DNA of 5,651 nucleotides from Betaproteobacteria bacterium (GCA_009918225.1 RGEP01000123.1:1-5651), one strand, 5' to 3'. Numbered from the stretch's first letter, positions 1 through 5,573 are shown. The notes: generated by a model not told the origin, from the letters alone. A program made the numbers and translations.

Positions 1-72
1 TTTGACCTGCCCCCTTCCGGCGTACCCATGATTCGGCAGCAGTCCTGAGCGAAGCTTGATCGATCGAAGTGG

Positions 73-1644
73 CTACTGGGTGACCTCGGGCCGGTTACCC
101 TCTAGCCGCTGAACCTGAAGGAGCACCACGATCTCCGAGCGCGAGTCTAGCTTCGAGGTCGATCCTAAAGCGAGGAACCCGCCCTGCTTGATCTGGCTTT
201 GGTTGAACTCGCTAAGCCCGCCCAACAGGATCACCTCTCCATGCCGAGCCACCACATCAGAGCGGAAGGCGCGGCGCAGCTTGGTTGGCGTAGTGGAAAG
301 GCCTGTTTCGGTCTTTACGAATGATGAGAGTTCTTGCCAGATCAGCAAGCGAATGGATTCCTGCATGATGCGTGGGCTGATATTGAGCAGTACACCTGCG
401 CTTTGGTAGGTGACACTCTGCTGCGAGCTGCCGCTGTAGGTCACGATCGAGCCCAGGGTCGGCGTGTCGGTGCCTATGGTGACGGAGGCGACGCTGCCGT
501 CGGAAGCGCGAAGCACAGGACTGGAGATTAGCCGCACTCGGCTGTCACTGGTCAGCCGACCGATAGATAGGGCCATGTCGCGCCCGCCTAGGCGCAGCAC
601 GCTCAAATCCCCAGCCGCGGTCCCCATATTGCCGCTTAGGCGGCCTTCCAACAGGCTAAAGATCAGCTGCACGGCTGTGTCCTTGCTCTGCGCGTCGCGA
701 ACCTCCATTACATAGGCTTGTAGGAGCACCTCAGGCACCGGAACATCGACCTGTTCCAGGAAATTCTTCAGATGCTGAACATCAGTAGGGTGACCGCGCA
801 CCACGAGGAAGTTGGGTGCCACGGCGGCCTGGGTTGGGTCTTGAAACTGCGGCGTATTGAAGCCCCCCGGTATGTTCTGCGGCACCAAAGCGCTGAGGGT
901 TGCGCCATAGCCAGTGGCCTGGCCTGTCAGCACCGCGCCTCCAATGTCCAGGCTGGGGTTTCCCATCATCGGAAGCTGGCCGTCTGCGGCTAAGCGTGAA
1001 GCCGGTCCAAAAGGATCGACGGCAGCGAACTCGCTGGTGTGCGGCAACGGTGAGCCCGAGTAGTTGAAGGTAAGCCGAGGGAATAGAGAGAAGTAGCTCG
1101 CCATTGCGGCGATCGTGCGGTGCTTCGGGGTGTAGACCCACAGTTCCTGATCCGCGAGATCCCCGCCCCGAGTACTGTCCGGGTGGATGACCAGAACCCC
1201 GGACACCTCGGTGATGGTCAATCCCAGATTGCTCAGGACCTGGCGCACCAGCGGCAGGGGATCCGCACCGCGAAAGTGCGACAGGTCGGCCGTGATCACC
1301 ACCGGATGTACCGACACGGATGGCATTAGTACATACGCCCGTCGGCCCGATTCGCCCAGGGTGCTGCGCAGGAATTCAGCGAGGGTCACCTGGCCTGGGG
1401 CGGCAATGACGGGGGTGGCGGGCAGTGCGCGCACCCCGTTGCCAGGCATCAGCACGCGGGGTACCACCGGCACGGGCGCTTGCCGAATCAACTTCCACGG
1501 AGAAGGTGTGGAAGGGGTCTGGGGCGGCGGTGTGTTGGGTTGCGCTATTGACAACGCACTGAGCCCGATCATGCCCATGCACAGGCCCAACCCAATGCAC
1601 CCAACCAGGCGCTGCCTCCCCCACTGGCATGGGCCTGCGGTCAC
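73..1644 (-). CDS. Outer-membrane secretin (GspD/PilQ/pIV superfamily)
   Basis: Predicted multimeric outer-membrane channel for a type II/IV pilus-like or filamentous-phage-like export system. The start is GTG at 1644, overlapping the upstream lyase stop by 4 bases (GTGA), so translational coupling is likely; no clear ribosome binding site is seen. Residues 1-34 look like a Sec signal peptide (basic GRQR, hydrophobic 14-33, cleavage near SIA/Q), followed by a Pro-rich linker (36-65). Residues 85-155 resemble the N0/STN domain. Residues about 278-316 match the last N-domain and its junction (FLVVRGHPTDVQHL, then a Val-Asp and LLQAYVMEV). The secretin core spans about 310-512, with SSPVLRASDG at 374-383, SAGVLLNISPRI at 415-426, and VARHGEVILLGGL at 465-477, ending in EIVVLLQVQRL. 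A Gly/Pro/Asn-rich stretch (about 195-275) is inserted among the N domains, and almost nothing follows the core, so there is no pilotin-binding tail. Family is firm; which system it serves is not known. An RcpA/CpaC role is possible because of nearby tadE-tadG, but its N-terminus does not clearly match CpaC. Confidence 0.9.
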   Translation of the reverse strand: MTAGPCQWGRQRLVGCIGLGLCMGMIGLSALSIAQPNTPPPQTPSTPSPWKLIRQAPVPVVPRVLMPGNGVRALPATPVIAAPGQVTLAEFLRSTLGESGRRAYVLMPSVSVHPVVITADLSHFRGADPLPLVRQVLSNLGLTITEVSGVLVIHPDSTRGGDLADQELWVYTPKHRTIAAMASYFSLFPRLTFNYSGSPLPHTSEFAAVDPFGPASRLAADGQLPMMGNPSLDIGGAVLTGQATGYGATLSALVPQNIPGGFNTPQFQDPTQAAVAPNFLVVRGHPTDVQHLKNFLEQVDVPVPEVLLQAYVMEVRDAQSKDTAVQLIFSLLEGRLSGNMGTAAGDLSVLRLGGRDMALSIGRLTSDSRVRLISSPVLRASDGSVASVTIGTDTPTLGSIVTYSGSSQQSVTYQSAGVLLNISPRIMQESIRLLIWQELSSFVKTETGLSTTPTKLRRAFRSDVVARHGEVILLGGLSEFNQSQIKQGGFLALGSTSKLDSRSEIVVLLQVQRLEGNRPEVTQ

Positions 1645-2249
1645 GGTGCGTTGACGAACAGGCCCAGGTCAGCGGCGGTATAGCTTCGGTTCGGGTCTAA
1701 CACCAAGGCCGCGCGGCGAAACAGCACATCGCGTTGGGCCAGCCGGAGGTCCCAGGCGTTGAGATTGGTCCAGTGGTAGATCCCGTGTTTCACATAAGGC
1801 TGTGCAGTGGGTTGGTTGTAGCCCACTGGCCCCTTGTAGTTGACGACCAGATTGCCGTTGACCCAGGTTCGGATGAAGGGTGAAGCCGCTGGGTCGGTGG
1901 AGACCAGGGCCTGCGTCACAACCGTGATCCATTGGTTCGGAGTCCAACTGTTGCTGGTCCAAAGCACCTGGGTACTCACCGTGCTGGGCGTGGGGTTGGG
2001 TGACGAGCTGGTGCGCATCACCAGGCGCATCTGCCCGTCGCGCGAAAGCAAGGCGTAGATGGGCTGCAGGCCACTGGTGTCGCCCGCATGCCACTGCGAC
2101 AACTGCTGTTCATCGGTGGTGGCGCGCCAGTCCGGCAGGTAAAGGCTGTAGGCATGCCAGAACAGACGCCCACGCGGCAAACCGCTCACGCGCGGGTTGA
2201 AGGCAGTCTCACAACGGTAGGAACCCGCCGTCAGCGGATCGGTGGGCAT
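1641..2249 (-). CDS. Polysaccharide-lyase-like protein (heparin lyase I / PF14099-type jelly roll), body of a frameshifted gene
   Basis: Reads as a secreted concanavalin-type beta-jelly-roll polysaccharide lyase. Numbered from the internal ATG at 2249, visible family features are FWHAYSLYLPDW (30-41), a QWHAG motif (52-56), LLSRDGQMRLVMRT (67-80), the WVNGNLVV strand (129-136) and KHGIYHW (154-160), which corresponds to the K-x-G-x-Y segment conserved in this family. The homologous reading continues upstream of 2249 in the same frame: WRALRFTLMPTDP resembles the usual first strand (LRFEL-type) of these lyases. That frame has a stop at 2337-2339 and no ATG in between, so 2249 is only a formal start. 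The proper start with signal peptide is at 2361 in another frame (see separate entry). The 3' end overlaps the secretin start by 4 bases. Substrate is unknown; acidic exopolysaccharide such as glucuronan, heparin-like or alginate-like polymer is typical of the fold. Family recognised from motifs only, without a search. Confidence 0.7.
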   Translation of the reverse strand: MPTDPLTAGSYRCETAFNPRVSGLPRGRLFWHAYSLYLPDWRATTDEQQLSQWHAGDTSGLQPIYALLSRDGQMRLVMRTSSSPNPTPSTVSTQVLWTSNSWTPNQWITVVTQALVSTDPAASPFIRTWVNGNLVVNYKGPVGYNQPTAQPYVKHGIYHWTNLNAWDLRLAQRDVLFRRAALVLDPNRSYTAADLGLFVNAP

Positions 2250-2361
2250 CAGCGTGAATCGCAGCGCGCGCCAGGATGTCCTGTGCGGAAACGGGGATGG
2301 CTTGGGCGCCCGGCACTGCGCCCATGAGCAGGGCAGTCATCAGTGAAACGATGATCCTCAT
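2209..2361 (-). pseudogene. Out-of-frame signal-peptide start of the polysaccharide-lyase gene
   Basis: An ATG at 2361-2359 opens a frame with a clear Sec signal peptide (MRIIVSLMTALLMGAVPGAQA, cleaved after AQA), then stops at 2209. GGAG at 2369-2372 sits 7 bases before the ATG, so this is a well-placed start. The lyase body runs in a different frame. From 2361 to the lyase stop at 1641 is 721 bases, which is one more than a multiple of three, so removing a single base would join the signal peptide to the lyase. By reading, the shift lies between about 2299 (end of the signal peptide) and 2274 (start of the lyase-like strand), where the minus strand has CCCC and TTT runs. Seen: signal peptide, binding site, arithmetic. 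Inferred: that this is one gene broken by a one-base insertion or a sequencing error. Confidence 0.65.
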
Positions 2362-2368
2362 GGCCGAT

Positions 2369-2372
2369 CTCC
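2369..2372 (-). promoter_or_regulatory. Ribosome binding site for the lyase signal-peptide start
   Basis: GGAG on the minus strand, 7 bases upstream of the ATG at 2361. It favours 2361 over the internal ATG at 2249, which continues a homologous frame and so is unlikely to be the native start. Confidence 0.6.
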
Positions 2373-2387
2373 GGTGATGGTTCGAGA

Positions 2388-2399
2388 GCCAATGTTGGC
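2388..2399. repeat. Short inverted repeat GCCAA-TG-TTGGC upstream of the lyase start
   Basis: Perfect 5-base arms separated by 2 bases, ending 27 bases upstream of the ATG at 2361. It could be a regulator binding site or a small hairpin in the 5' leader. Such a short palindrome also arises by chance in GC-rich DNA, so a role is speculative. Confidence 0.25.
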
Positions 2400-2437
2400 C
2401 CCGCCCATGGGAGGTGTGGTTGCTCCCGCTCACTTGA

Positions 2438-2863
2438 AAGCAACTCGCTCGGCTTTATTCTGAGAGCACGACACACCCGTCTGACGGGAAGATCACGGAA
2501 GCGAAGATTCCAAAATCAAGCGGGGATTCCGATACTCACAGGTTGCTTGATTTATTGGCCCTCGATGCTGTGAAGGCATGCACGGGTACGCCACAGATAC
2601 GCGATGGGCGCCCCGTGCAATTTTCTGGGGCCGTCAACTACACATGGCGTCTGACAGGCCCGGAGCGCTCGGATAAACCGAGTTCCGCTGCCACAGTTGT
2701 GGGGAAGATCGACTTCAACTTGTGTGAAAAGCCAGTTGGTACCACCGCCGCCCGGCGCTCTGAGACGCAAGGAACGGTAGTGATCATCTACACGATGGAG
2801 GTTGACGGTCGTATCACCGATGCGGTGGTGTCGTGGAACACGACACGCAGAGTCTCAATTTGA
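2438..2863 (+). pseudogene. Tandem TonB C-terminal-domain fragment (energy-transducer TonB-like), truncated at both ends
   Basis: The frame opens after a stop at 2435-2437 and has no ATG before it enters recognisable protein; the first alternative start, TTG at 2543, lies inside the domain. The text SDGKITEAKIPKSSG, then HRLLDLLALDAVKAC, RDGRPVQ and VNYTWRL, follows the order of a TonB C-terminal domain (DGxV...SSG...LD..A...C.F.P...DG.PV....V.Y.W.L). A linker follows, then a second domain begins at CEKPVGTTAARR with QGTVVIIYTMEVDGRITDAVV, and ends abruptly at SWNTTRRVSI and a TGA, lacking the SSG/LD helix and final strand. Upstream sequence in other frames shows no continuation. Known role of the family: periplasmic domain coupling inner-membrane energy to outer-membrane receptors, also found in repeat form in stand-alone proteins. 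Here it is most likely a dead remnant. Confidence 0.65.
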
Positions 2864-2997
2864 GAGGTGTGCTGGTGGGCCATCCGGTCAAGTTTCCGCA
2901 GCTCGACCTGGGGACCATGATGCCGCTGCTGTTCGGGATGTTGGGCGTGATGAACTCTTGGCGCAAGCTTGGAGCGCTGCGCAACGGCGTGAAGTGA
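2806..2997 (+). pseudogene. Remnant resembling the C-terminal tail of a phage 3TM-type holin
   Basis: An open frame after a stop at 2803-2805, overlapping the TonB fragment in another frame and ending at TGA 2995-2997. A GTG at 2833 could formally start 54 codons, but no ribosome binding site precedes it. The C-terminal half reads PVKFPQLDLGTMMPLLFGML, then GVMNSWRKLGALRNGVK. A Pro-rich lead followed by a hydrophobic LLFGMLG helix and a basic tail ending in KLGALRNGVK resembles, from memory, the last membrane segment and tail (GMLGLGGLRTYEKxxGV) of phage holins with three membrane segments. Only one such segment is present, so if the match is right this is a truncated prophage fragment. Alternative: a non-functional small ORF. 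Family assignment is weak. Confidence 0.35.
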
Positions 2998-3143
2998 CCG
3001 GCACGGAATAGGTCTGGGTCAAGAAACGGACTAAGTTCGCTCACCATCGAGCGCCGGTTGAACTGCTAAGGTGGCGATTGATCCCAGCGGTCGTCGCCAT
3101 CCAAGCTGATGCAACGCCGACCCGCCCTTATGGAAGGAACGTG
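2998..3143. other. Intergenic stretch before the 110-residue plus-strand gene
   Basis: No gene recognised. It holds a small stem at 3038-3053 (CGCTC, 6-base loop, GAGCG) without a T-run, and TTGAAC at 3058-3063 that resembles a -35 element but has no convincing -10 at the right distance. The promoter for the gene starting at 3144 is presumably here, but cannot be placed. Confidence 0.3.
3132..3138 (+). promoter_or_regulatory. Ribosome binding site deciding the 3144 start
   Basis: GGAAGGA lies 5 bases before the ATG at 3144 and supports that codon over the TTG at 3078, which has no such site and would add 22 residues of non-conserved-looking leader. Confidence 0.65.
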
Positions 3144-3476
3144 ATGTACCGATTCATCCGCATTGCCCAACCGCGCAATGCCGACCATGTGCCCGCCGCG
3201 CTGCAGTTCAGCACCGAACTGACGGCCCACATGAACCGCACCTACAGCCTGAGCATGAAGGCCGGAATCGAGATGTTCGGGGACGGCCACCTGCACTGGC
3301 ACTATGAGGCCGACTCGATCCATCAGGTGACGGAAATCAACCGCAGGCTGATGATGGACCGGGCCTACCTGGCGCTGCTGGAGAAGAATACAAATCTGTG
3401 GGTGGAGGGCAGCATGAAGGACAAGGTCGTCAGCCTGTTCTTCCCCGAAGAACGGCGCTACGGGATCAGGCTGTGA
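3144..3476 (+). CDS. Hypothetical protein, dimeric alpha+beta-barrel-like (110 aa)
   Basis: I do not recognise this as a named family. From ATG 3144, chosen for its ribosome binding site, the predicted pattern is strand (YRFIRIAQ, 2-9), helix (14-33), two strands (SLSMKAGIEMF 35-45 and HLHWHYEAD 49-57), long helix (58-82) and strand (DKVVSLFF 93-100). This beta-alpha-beta-beta-alpha-beta order is typical of dimeric ferredoxin-like barrels such as the NIPSNAP and antibiotic-biosynthesis-monooxygenase groups. It has no signal peptide or membrane segment, so it is cytoplasmic. The His-rich HLHWHYE strand could line a ligand or metal pocket, but no catalytic set can be claimed. It stands alone on its strand after degraded genes and faces the tadG gene convergently, so context gives no function. 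It appears intact, with coherent secondary structure and a good start. Confidence 0.65.
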   Translation: MYRFIRIAQPRNADHVPAALQFSTELTAHMNRTYSLSMKAGIEMFGDGHLHWHYEADSIHQVTEINRRLMMDRAYLALLEKNTNLWVEGSMKDKVVSLFFPEERRYGIRL

Positions 3477-3738
3477 AGCGCCGCGGCCGCCGCTGACCCT
3501 GCACGGCGCGGTCGCGCGCCCAGCCCTTGCGCCTCCAGGCCCAGGCAGACGTTCTGCGCCAGGATGACGGCCGGAGAGGCTCGTCGGCACGACCCCGGCG
3601 CTGTGCCCGTTGGTGTGTTTGAACGTCGTATGGTGCCTGAAGACCCCCATGAGTTCCAGACAACCTCGGCTGTTGGACGCAAAACGCCTTGAAGTCAGGG
3701 CACTCTTGCGTCCTTGGTGATAAGGCCAGCTTGCTTGA
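3477..3738. other. Non-coding region between convergent genes
   Basis: Apart from the hairpin at 3675-3713, nothing is supported. The very GC-rich left part (3478-3540) is open in several minus-strand frames, but their translations are Arg/Ala/Pro-rich without domain pattern. A weak inverted repeat GCGCCG (3478-3483) and CGGCGC (3504-3509) immediately follows the plus-strand gene stop. Confidence 0.5.
3675..3713. terminator. Composite hairpin between convergent genes, possible bidirectional terminator
   Basis: Perfect 8-base arms GGACGCAA (3675-3682) and TTGCGTCC (3706-3713) enclose a second stem, GCCTTG (3686-3691) with CAGGGC (3696-3701), one pair being G-T, around a 4-base loop. The two stems are joined by a small internal loop. 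It lies between the ends of the plus-strand gene (3476) and tadG (3739), 26 bases past the tadG stop. No T-run follows on either strand, so it is not a classical intrinsic terminator; it may instead stabilise mRNA 3' ends or be a repeat element. Confidence 0.4.
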
Positions 3739-4803
3739 TCACATAACAAGCCGAGGCGGCAGCGTCATGCCGTAGTTCGGGCCGAATCCACCGGAGGAAA
3801 GCGACTGGCACTTAACGGGATCCGCGCTCATTTGTCCCACGATGTACTTACCGCTTCCCCCTGTAGCCGAAAGGATGCGGACACAGGCCAAGCCAACGAT
3901 CGGCACATAAGAGTTGGACGCAACGGAGTTGACAACCGGCATCATCACGTACTCGCACTTTCCGTTGCCAGCAGCACTGCAACTGTTGACGTCCGCGTAC
4001 AGCGTAGTCGTGCTGCCTGTCTGAATCCAAATGCTGGCCCCCACTTGCAGCGGCGAGGTATTTCTAGTTGACAGCAACTGGCGGATGAACGTTGCGCTAC
4101 TGTTGTTAACCGTCAGCGAGCTCCATTGCCCGCTTTCACAAGCGCCGGCTTTATAGCTTGATGAGATCTTGAATCTGTACGGTTGCCCGATCACCTGTGG
4201 CAGATCGAAGCCCGGCACCGTGACTGCAGTGGCCAGCTTAGGCTGTCCGGCCGAACTGTCCCACCAGTTGTCGTACATGCACTTGGCTACGGCTACAGGG
4301 AAGAGCGATCCTGTCCCAGCGGTTCCGGGTGAAGAAAGCGCTGCGGTGGCGGTTGCCGACAGCAAACTGGATGAAATGCCCAATACACCTGCAAGGATGG
4401 ATTGCACGGGGCCGCTGTTCTCGCCTGGTTGCCTACGCAAGGTCACTTGTACGGCAGGGACATCGAAATTCCCTGGGGTAATGAACCTCGTTTGCATACC
4501 GGACGGGGTTCCCGTGACGTTGAAGTACCCGGATGTGACGGTGAGATCTTGAAGGGCTCGACCTTGCGAAGAGTTTTGACTAACGAAGCCATCCGCCTTC
4601 ATTTCGGCCCCGCTCCAGTCGGGCACCGAACGCGACAAGTTCCCGCACTCCGATCGCTTACGCAGGCACCCAGTGCTAGCCAGCGCAGTGGCATCGGCCG
4701 CTGCTTGCAGCTCAGCCTTTGCCGCGAACAAGTTGGCTAAGTCGACAGCGAGCGCCCCAAACCCCAAGAGTATCGGTATCAGCAGCGCAACTAAAACAGC
4801 CAT
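3739..4803 (-). CDS. tadG: TadG-like Flp pilus-assembly protein
   Basis: Minor component of the Tad/Flp (tight adherence) type IVc pilus machinery, anchored in the inner membrane with a large periplasmic part. Residues 1-25 form a membrane segment running into the conserved TadG N-terminal signature (GALAVDLANLFAAKAELQAAADATALA, about 16-42, split as two blocks around AVDLA and AAADA). Two hydrophilic regions follow: about 60-155, and a C-terminal region (about 165-340) with strands such as LQVGASIWIQTG, YVMMPVV and YVPIVGLACVRI, a layout common in proteobacterial TadG-like proteins. There are eight cysteines (46, 53, 175, 222, 275, 283, 307, 332), six in the C-terminal region, suggesting periplasmic disulfides. 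The start at ATG 4803 has GAGG 6 bases upstream. No basic cytoplasmic leader precedes the membrane helix, which is unusual. It follows tadE by 21 bases in an operon. No von Willebrand A domain, present in some longer TadG proteins, is seen. Confidence 0.85.
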   Translation of the reverse strand: MAVLVALLIPILLGFGALAVDLANLFAAKAELQAAADATALASTGCLRKRSECGNLSRSVPDWSGAEMKADGFVSQNSSQGRALQDLTVTSGYFNVTGTPSGMQTRFITPGNFDVPAVQVTLRRQPGENSGPVQSILAGVLGISSSLLSATATAALSSPGTAGTGSLFPVAVAKCMYDNWWDSSAGQPKLATAVTVPGFDLPQVIGQPYRFKISSSYKAGACESGQWSSLTVNNSSATFIRQLLSTRNTSPLQVGASIWIQTGSTTTLYADVNSCSAAGNGKCEYVMMPVVNSVASNSYVPIVGLACVRILSATGGSGKYIVGQMSADPVKCQSLSSGGFGPNYGMTLPPRLVM

Positions 4804-4809
4804 GTGGAT

Positions 4810-4813
4810 CCTC
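4810..4813 (-). promoter_or_regulatory. Ribosome binding site of tadG
   Basis: GAGG on the minus strand, 6 bases before the ATG at 4803, inside the 21-base gap after tadE. It supports the very short N-terminus of this TadG-like protein. Confidence 0.55.
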
Positions 4814-4824
4814 GCAGATGCTTA

Positions 4825-5286
4825 TCACTCGTTATTCATGGTGATGGTGGAGATCAGTTCGATGGGTTGGGCGATAGCGGAGATCAATGGACCCAAGGCG
4901 AGCCCTTGGTACTGGTAGCGGACGCTCACGGTCAGCGGCGTTCCAAACGCACCACCGCCCGCGGCTGGCGTCACCTCTACGGTAGGTGCTGCTGCACCAA
5001 ACGAAATGAGAGCGGACGAGCAGCGGTCAAGCGCGATTTGCCGGATCTCTGTTGCGGTCAGTTTGGGAGATCGCAGCACGATGGCAGCACGTGCAGCCTC
5101 ACGGCTGGCGTTGGTAATGACCGCTTTGTTGTAGAGGATCAAACTGAACTCAACAATGCTCATGACAAGCAGCAAGAGTACGGGCAAGGTCAACGCAAAC
5201 TCCACGGCTGCAGAGCCCGCCTGCTGTTTGACAGCCCCTTGACGAGCACCTCCCTGGGGCCGAGTTTTGGCGTGTGTGGATTTCAT
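4825..5286 (-). CDS. tadE: TadE-like Flp pilus pseudopilin
   Basis: Minor pseudopilin of the Tad/Flp pilus, 153 residues from ATG 5286. A basic leader (1-23, rich in K, R and Q) is followed by G24 and SAAVEF, the G-x4-E-F processing pattern cut by a TadV-type prepilin peptidase after Gly, with Glu at position +5. The hydrophobic helix (about 30-52, ALTLPVLLLLVMSIVEFSLI) and the following NKAVITNASREAARAAIV segment match the TadE family core. The C-terminal part (75-153) has strands (TVEVTP, LTVSVRYQY) and ends in TITMNNE. The frame stays open upstream to 5490, but that stretch is low in pilin character; 5286 fits the family leader. The Shine-Dalgarno is poor (GAAAGA very near the ATG). tadG follows 21 bases downstream. 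No TadF gene sits between them. Confidence 0.88.
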   Translation of the reverse strand: MKSTHAKTRPQGGARQGAVKQQAGSAAVEFALTLPVLLLLVMSIVEFSLILYNKAVITNASREAARAAIVLRSPKLTATEIRQIALDRCSSALISFGAAAPTVEVTPAAGGGAFGTPLTVSVRYQYQGLALGPLISAIAQPIELISTITMNNE

Positions 5287-5441
5287 GGTCTTTCGATCTT
5301 CTGAAGTCGGCGCCTTTGTGAGCTGATGACTCTCAGTCGCATCCAATCTATCCCCGGCGATAGGCGTAACCTTGACCCTCCGCATCAATTGCTCATCACA
5401 TGGCCGTCGCGTGTGTGGGTGTCGGGCAAAACGGGTGGACG

Positions 5442-5456
5442 TTGGCTGATCGCCAA
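5442..5456. repeat. Inverted repeat TTGGC-N5-GCCAA
   Basis: Perfect 5-base arms around TGATC within the divergent promoter region. Spacing of this kind suits a dimeric regulator, but arms of five bases are weak evidence. The same half-sites occur in the opposite order at 2388-2399 upstream of the lyase. Confidence 0.25.
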
Positions 5457-5489
5457 GCACAAGGCTGTGGCCGTGCTGGAGCGCTGACA

Positions 5490-5518
5490 TGGCAGGGAGC
5501 AGGCCTGGCAGGGCAGGC
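5490..5518 (+). repeat. Two imperfect direct repeats TGGCAGGG(AG)CAGGC
   Basis: TGGCAGGGAGCAGGC at 5490-5504 is followed by TGGCAGGGCAGGC at 5506-5518, offset by 16 bases, just before the possible -10 element of the DUF1330 gene. It could be a regulator site or simply local duplication. Confidence 0.35.
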
Positions 5519-5561
5519 TGCTAGAGTGGCCATCCTCCGTCACGGCTGCCTCCGCACACCC

Positions 5562-5566
5562 GAGGA
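5562..5566 (+). promoter_or_regulatory. Ribosome binding site of the DUF1330 gene
   Basis: GAGGA, 7 bases before the ATG at 5574, a strong and well-spaced site. Confidence 0.65.
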
Positions 5567-5573
5567 ACACACC

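Larger units (their letters stand above)
5287..5573. other. Divergent intergenic region between tadE and the DUF1330 gene
   Basis: No convincing gene. It must carry the promoter of tadE-tadG on the minus strand and that of the plus-strand DUF1330 gene. TAGAGT at 5522-5527 in the context GCTAGAGT could be a -10 element for the latter; no good -35 lies 17 bases upstream. Two short repeat structures are listed separately. No promoter for tadE could be placed. Confidence 0.4.

Noticed and set aside
58..65. Palindrome GATCGATC after the secretin stop as a terminator
   Set aside because: Only eight bases, no loop and no T-run; likely chance.
1..72. Possible start of a further minus-strand gene (ATG at 29)
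   Set aside because: Only nine codons are visible and no well-spaced ribosome binding site precedes it; nothing identifies a product.
1588..1605. Lipobox-like LVGC near the secretin N-terminus
   Set aside because: The cysteine comes before the hydrophobic segment instead of after it, so a lipoprotein signal is unlikely; SIA/Q cleavage fits better.
1187..1654. Plus-strand open frame of 155 codons opposite the secretin N-terminal region
   Set aside because: Antisense shadow of a well-supported secretin gene, rich in Arg, Pro and Thr with no recognisable domain.
3672..3713. Integron attC-like site (GTTGGAC matches the GTTRRRY core next to an imperfect hairpin)
   Set aside because: The partner core at the other arm is absent (GTCCTTG rather than RYYYAAC), so it fails as an attC site; kept only as a hairpin.
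3066..3749. Long minus-strand open frame of 227 codons across the plus-strand 110-residue gene and its 3' region
   Set aside because: Its composition follows the opposite strand's codon pattern; no domain pattern is seen, and the plus-strand gene has a good start and coherent structure.
4804..5304. Plus-strand open frame of 166 codons opposite tadE
   Set aside because: Antisense to a clear TadE protein; translation has no family features.
5326..5487. Small plus-strand ORF of 53 codons (ATG 5326) ending in KHKAVAVLER
   Set aside because: The C-terminal part looks faintly protein-like, but the upstream half is patternless, the ribosome binding site is poor and it fills a divergent promoter region.
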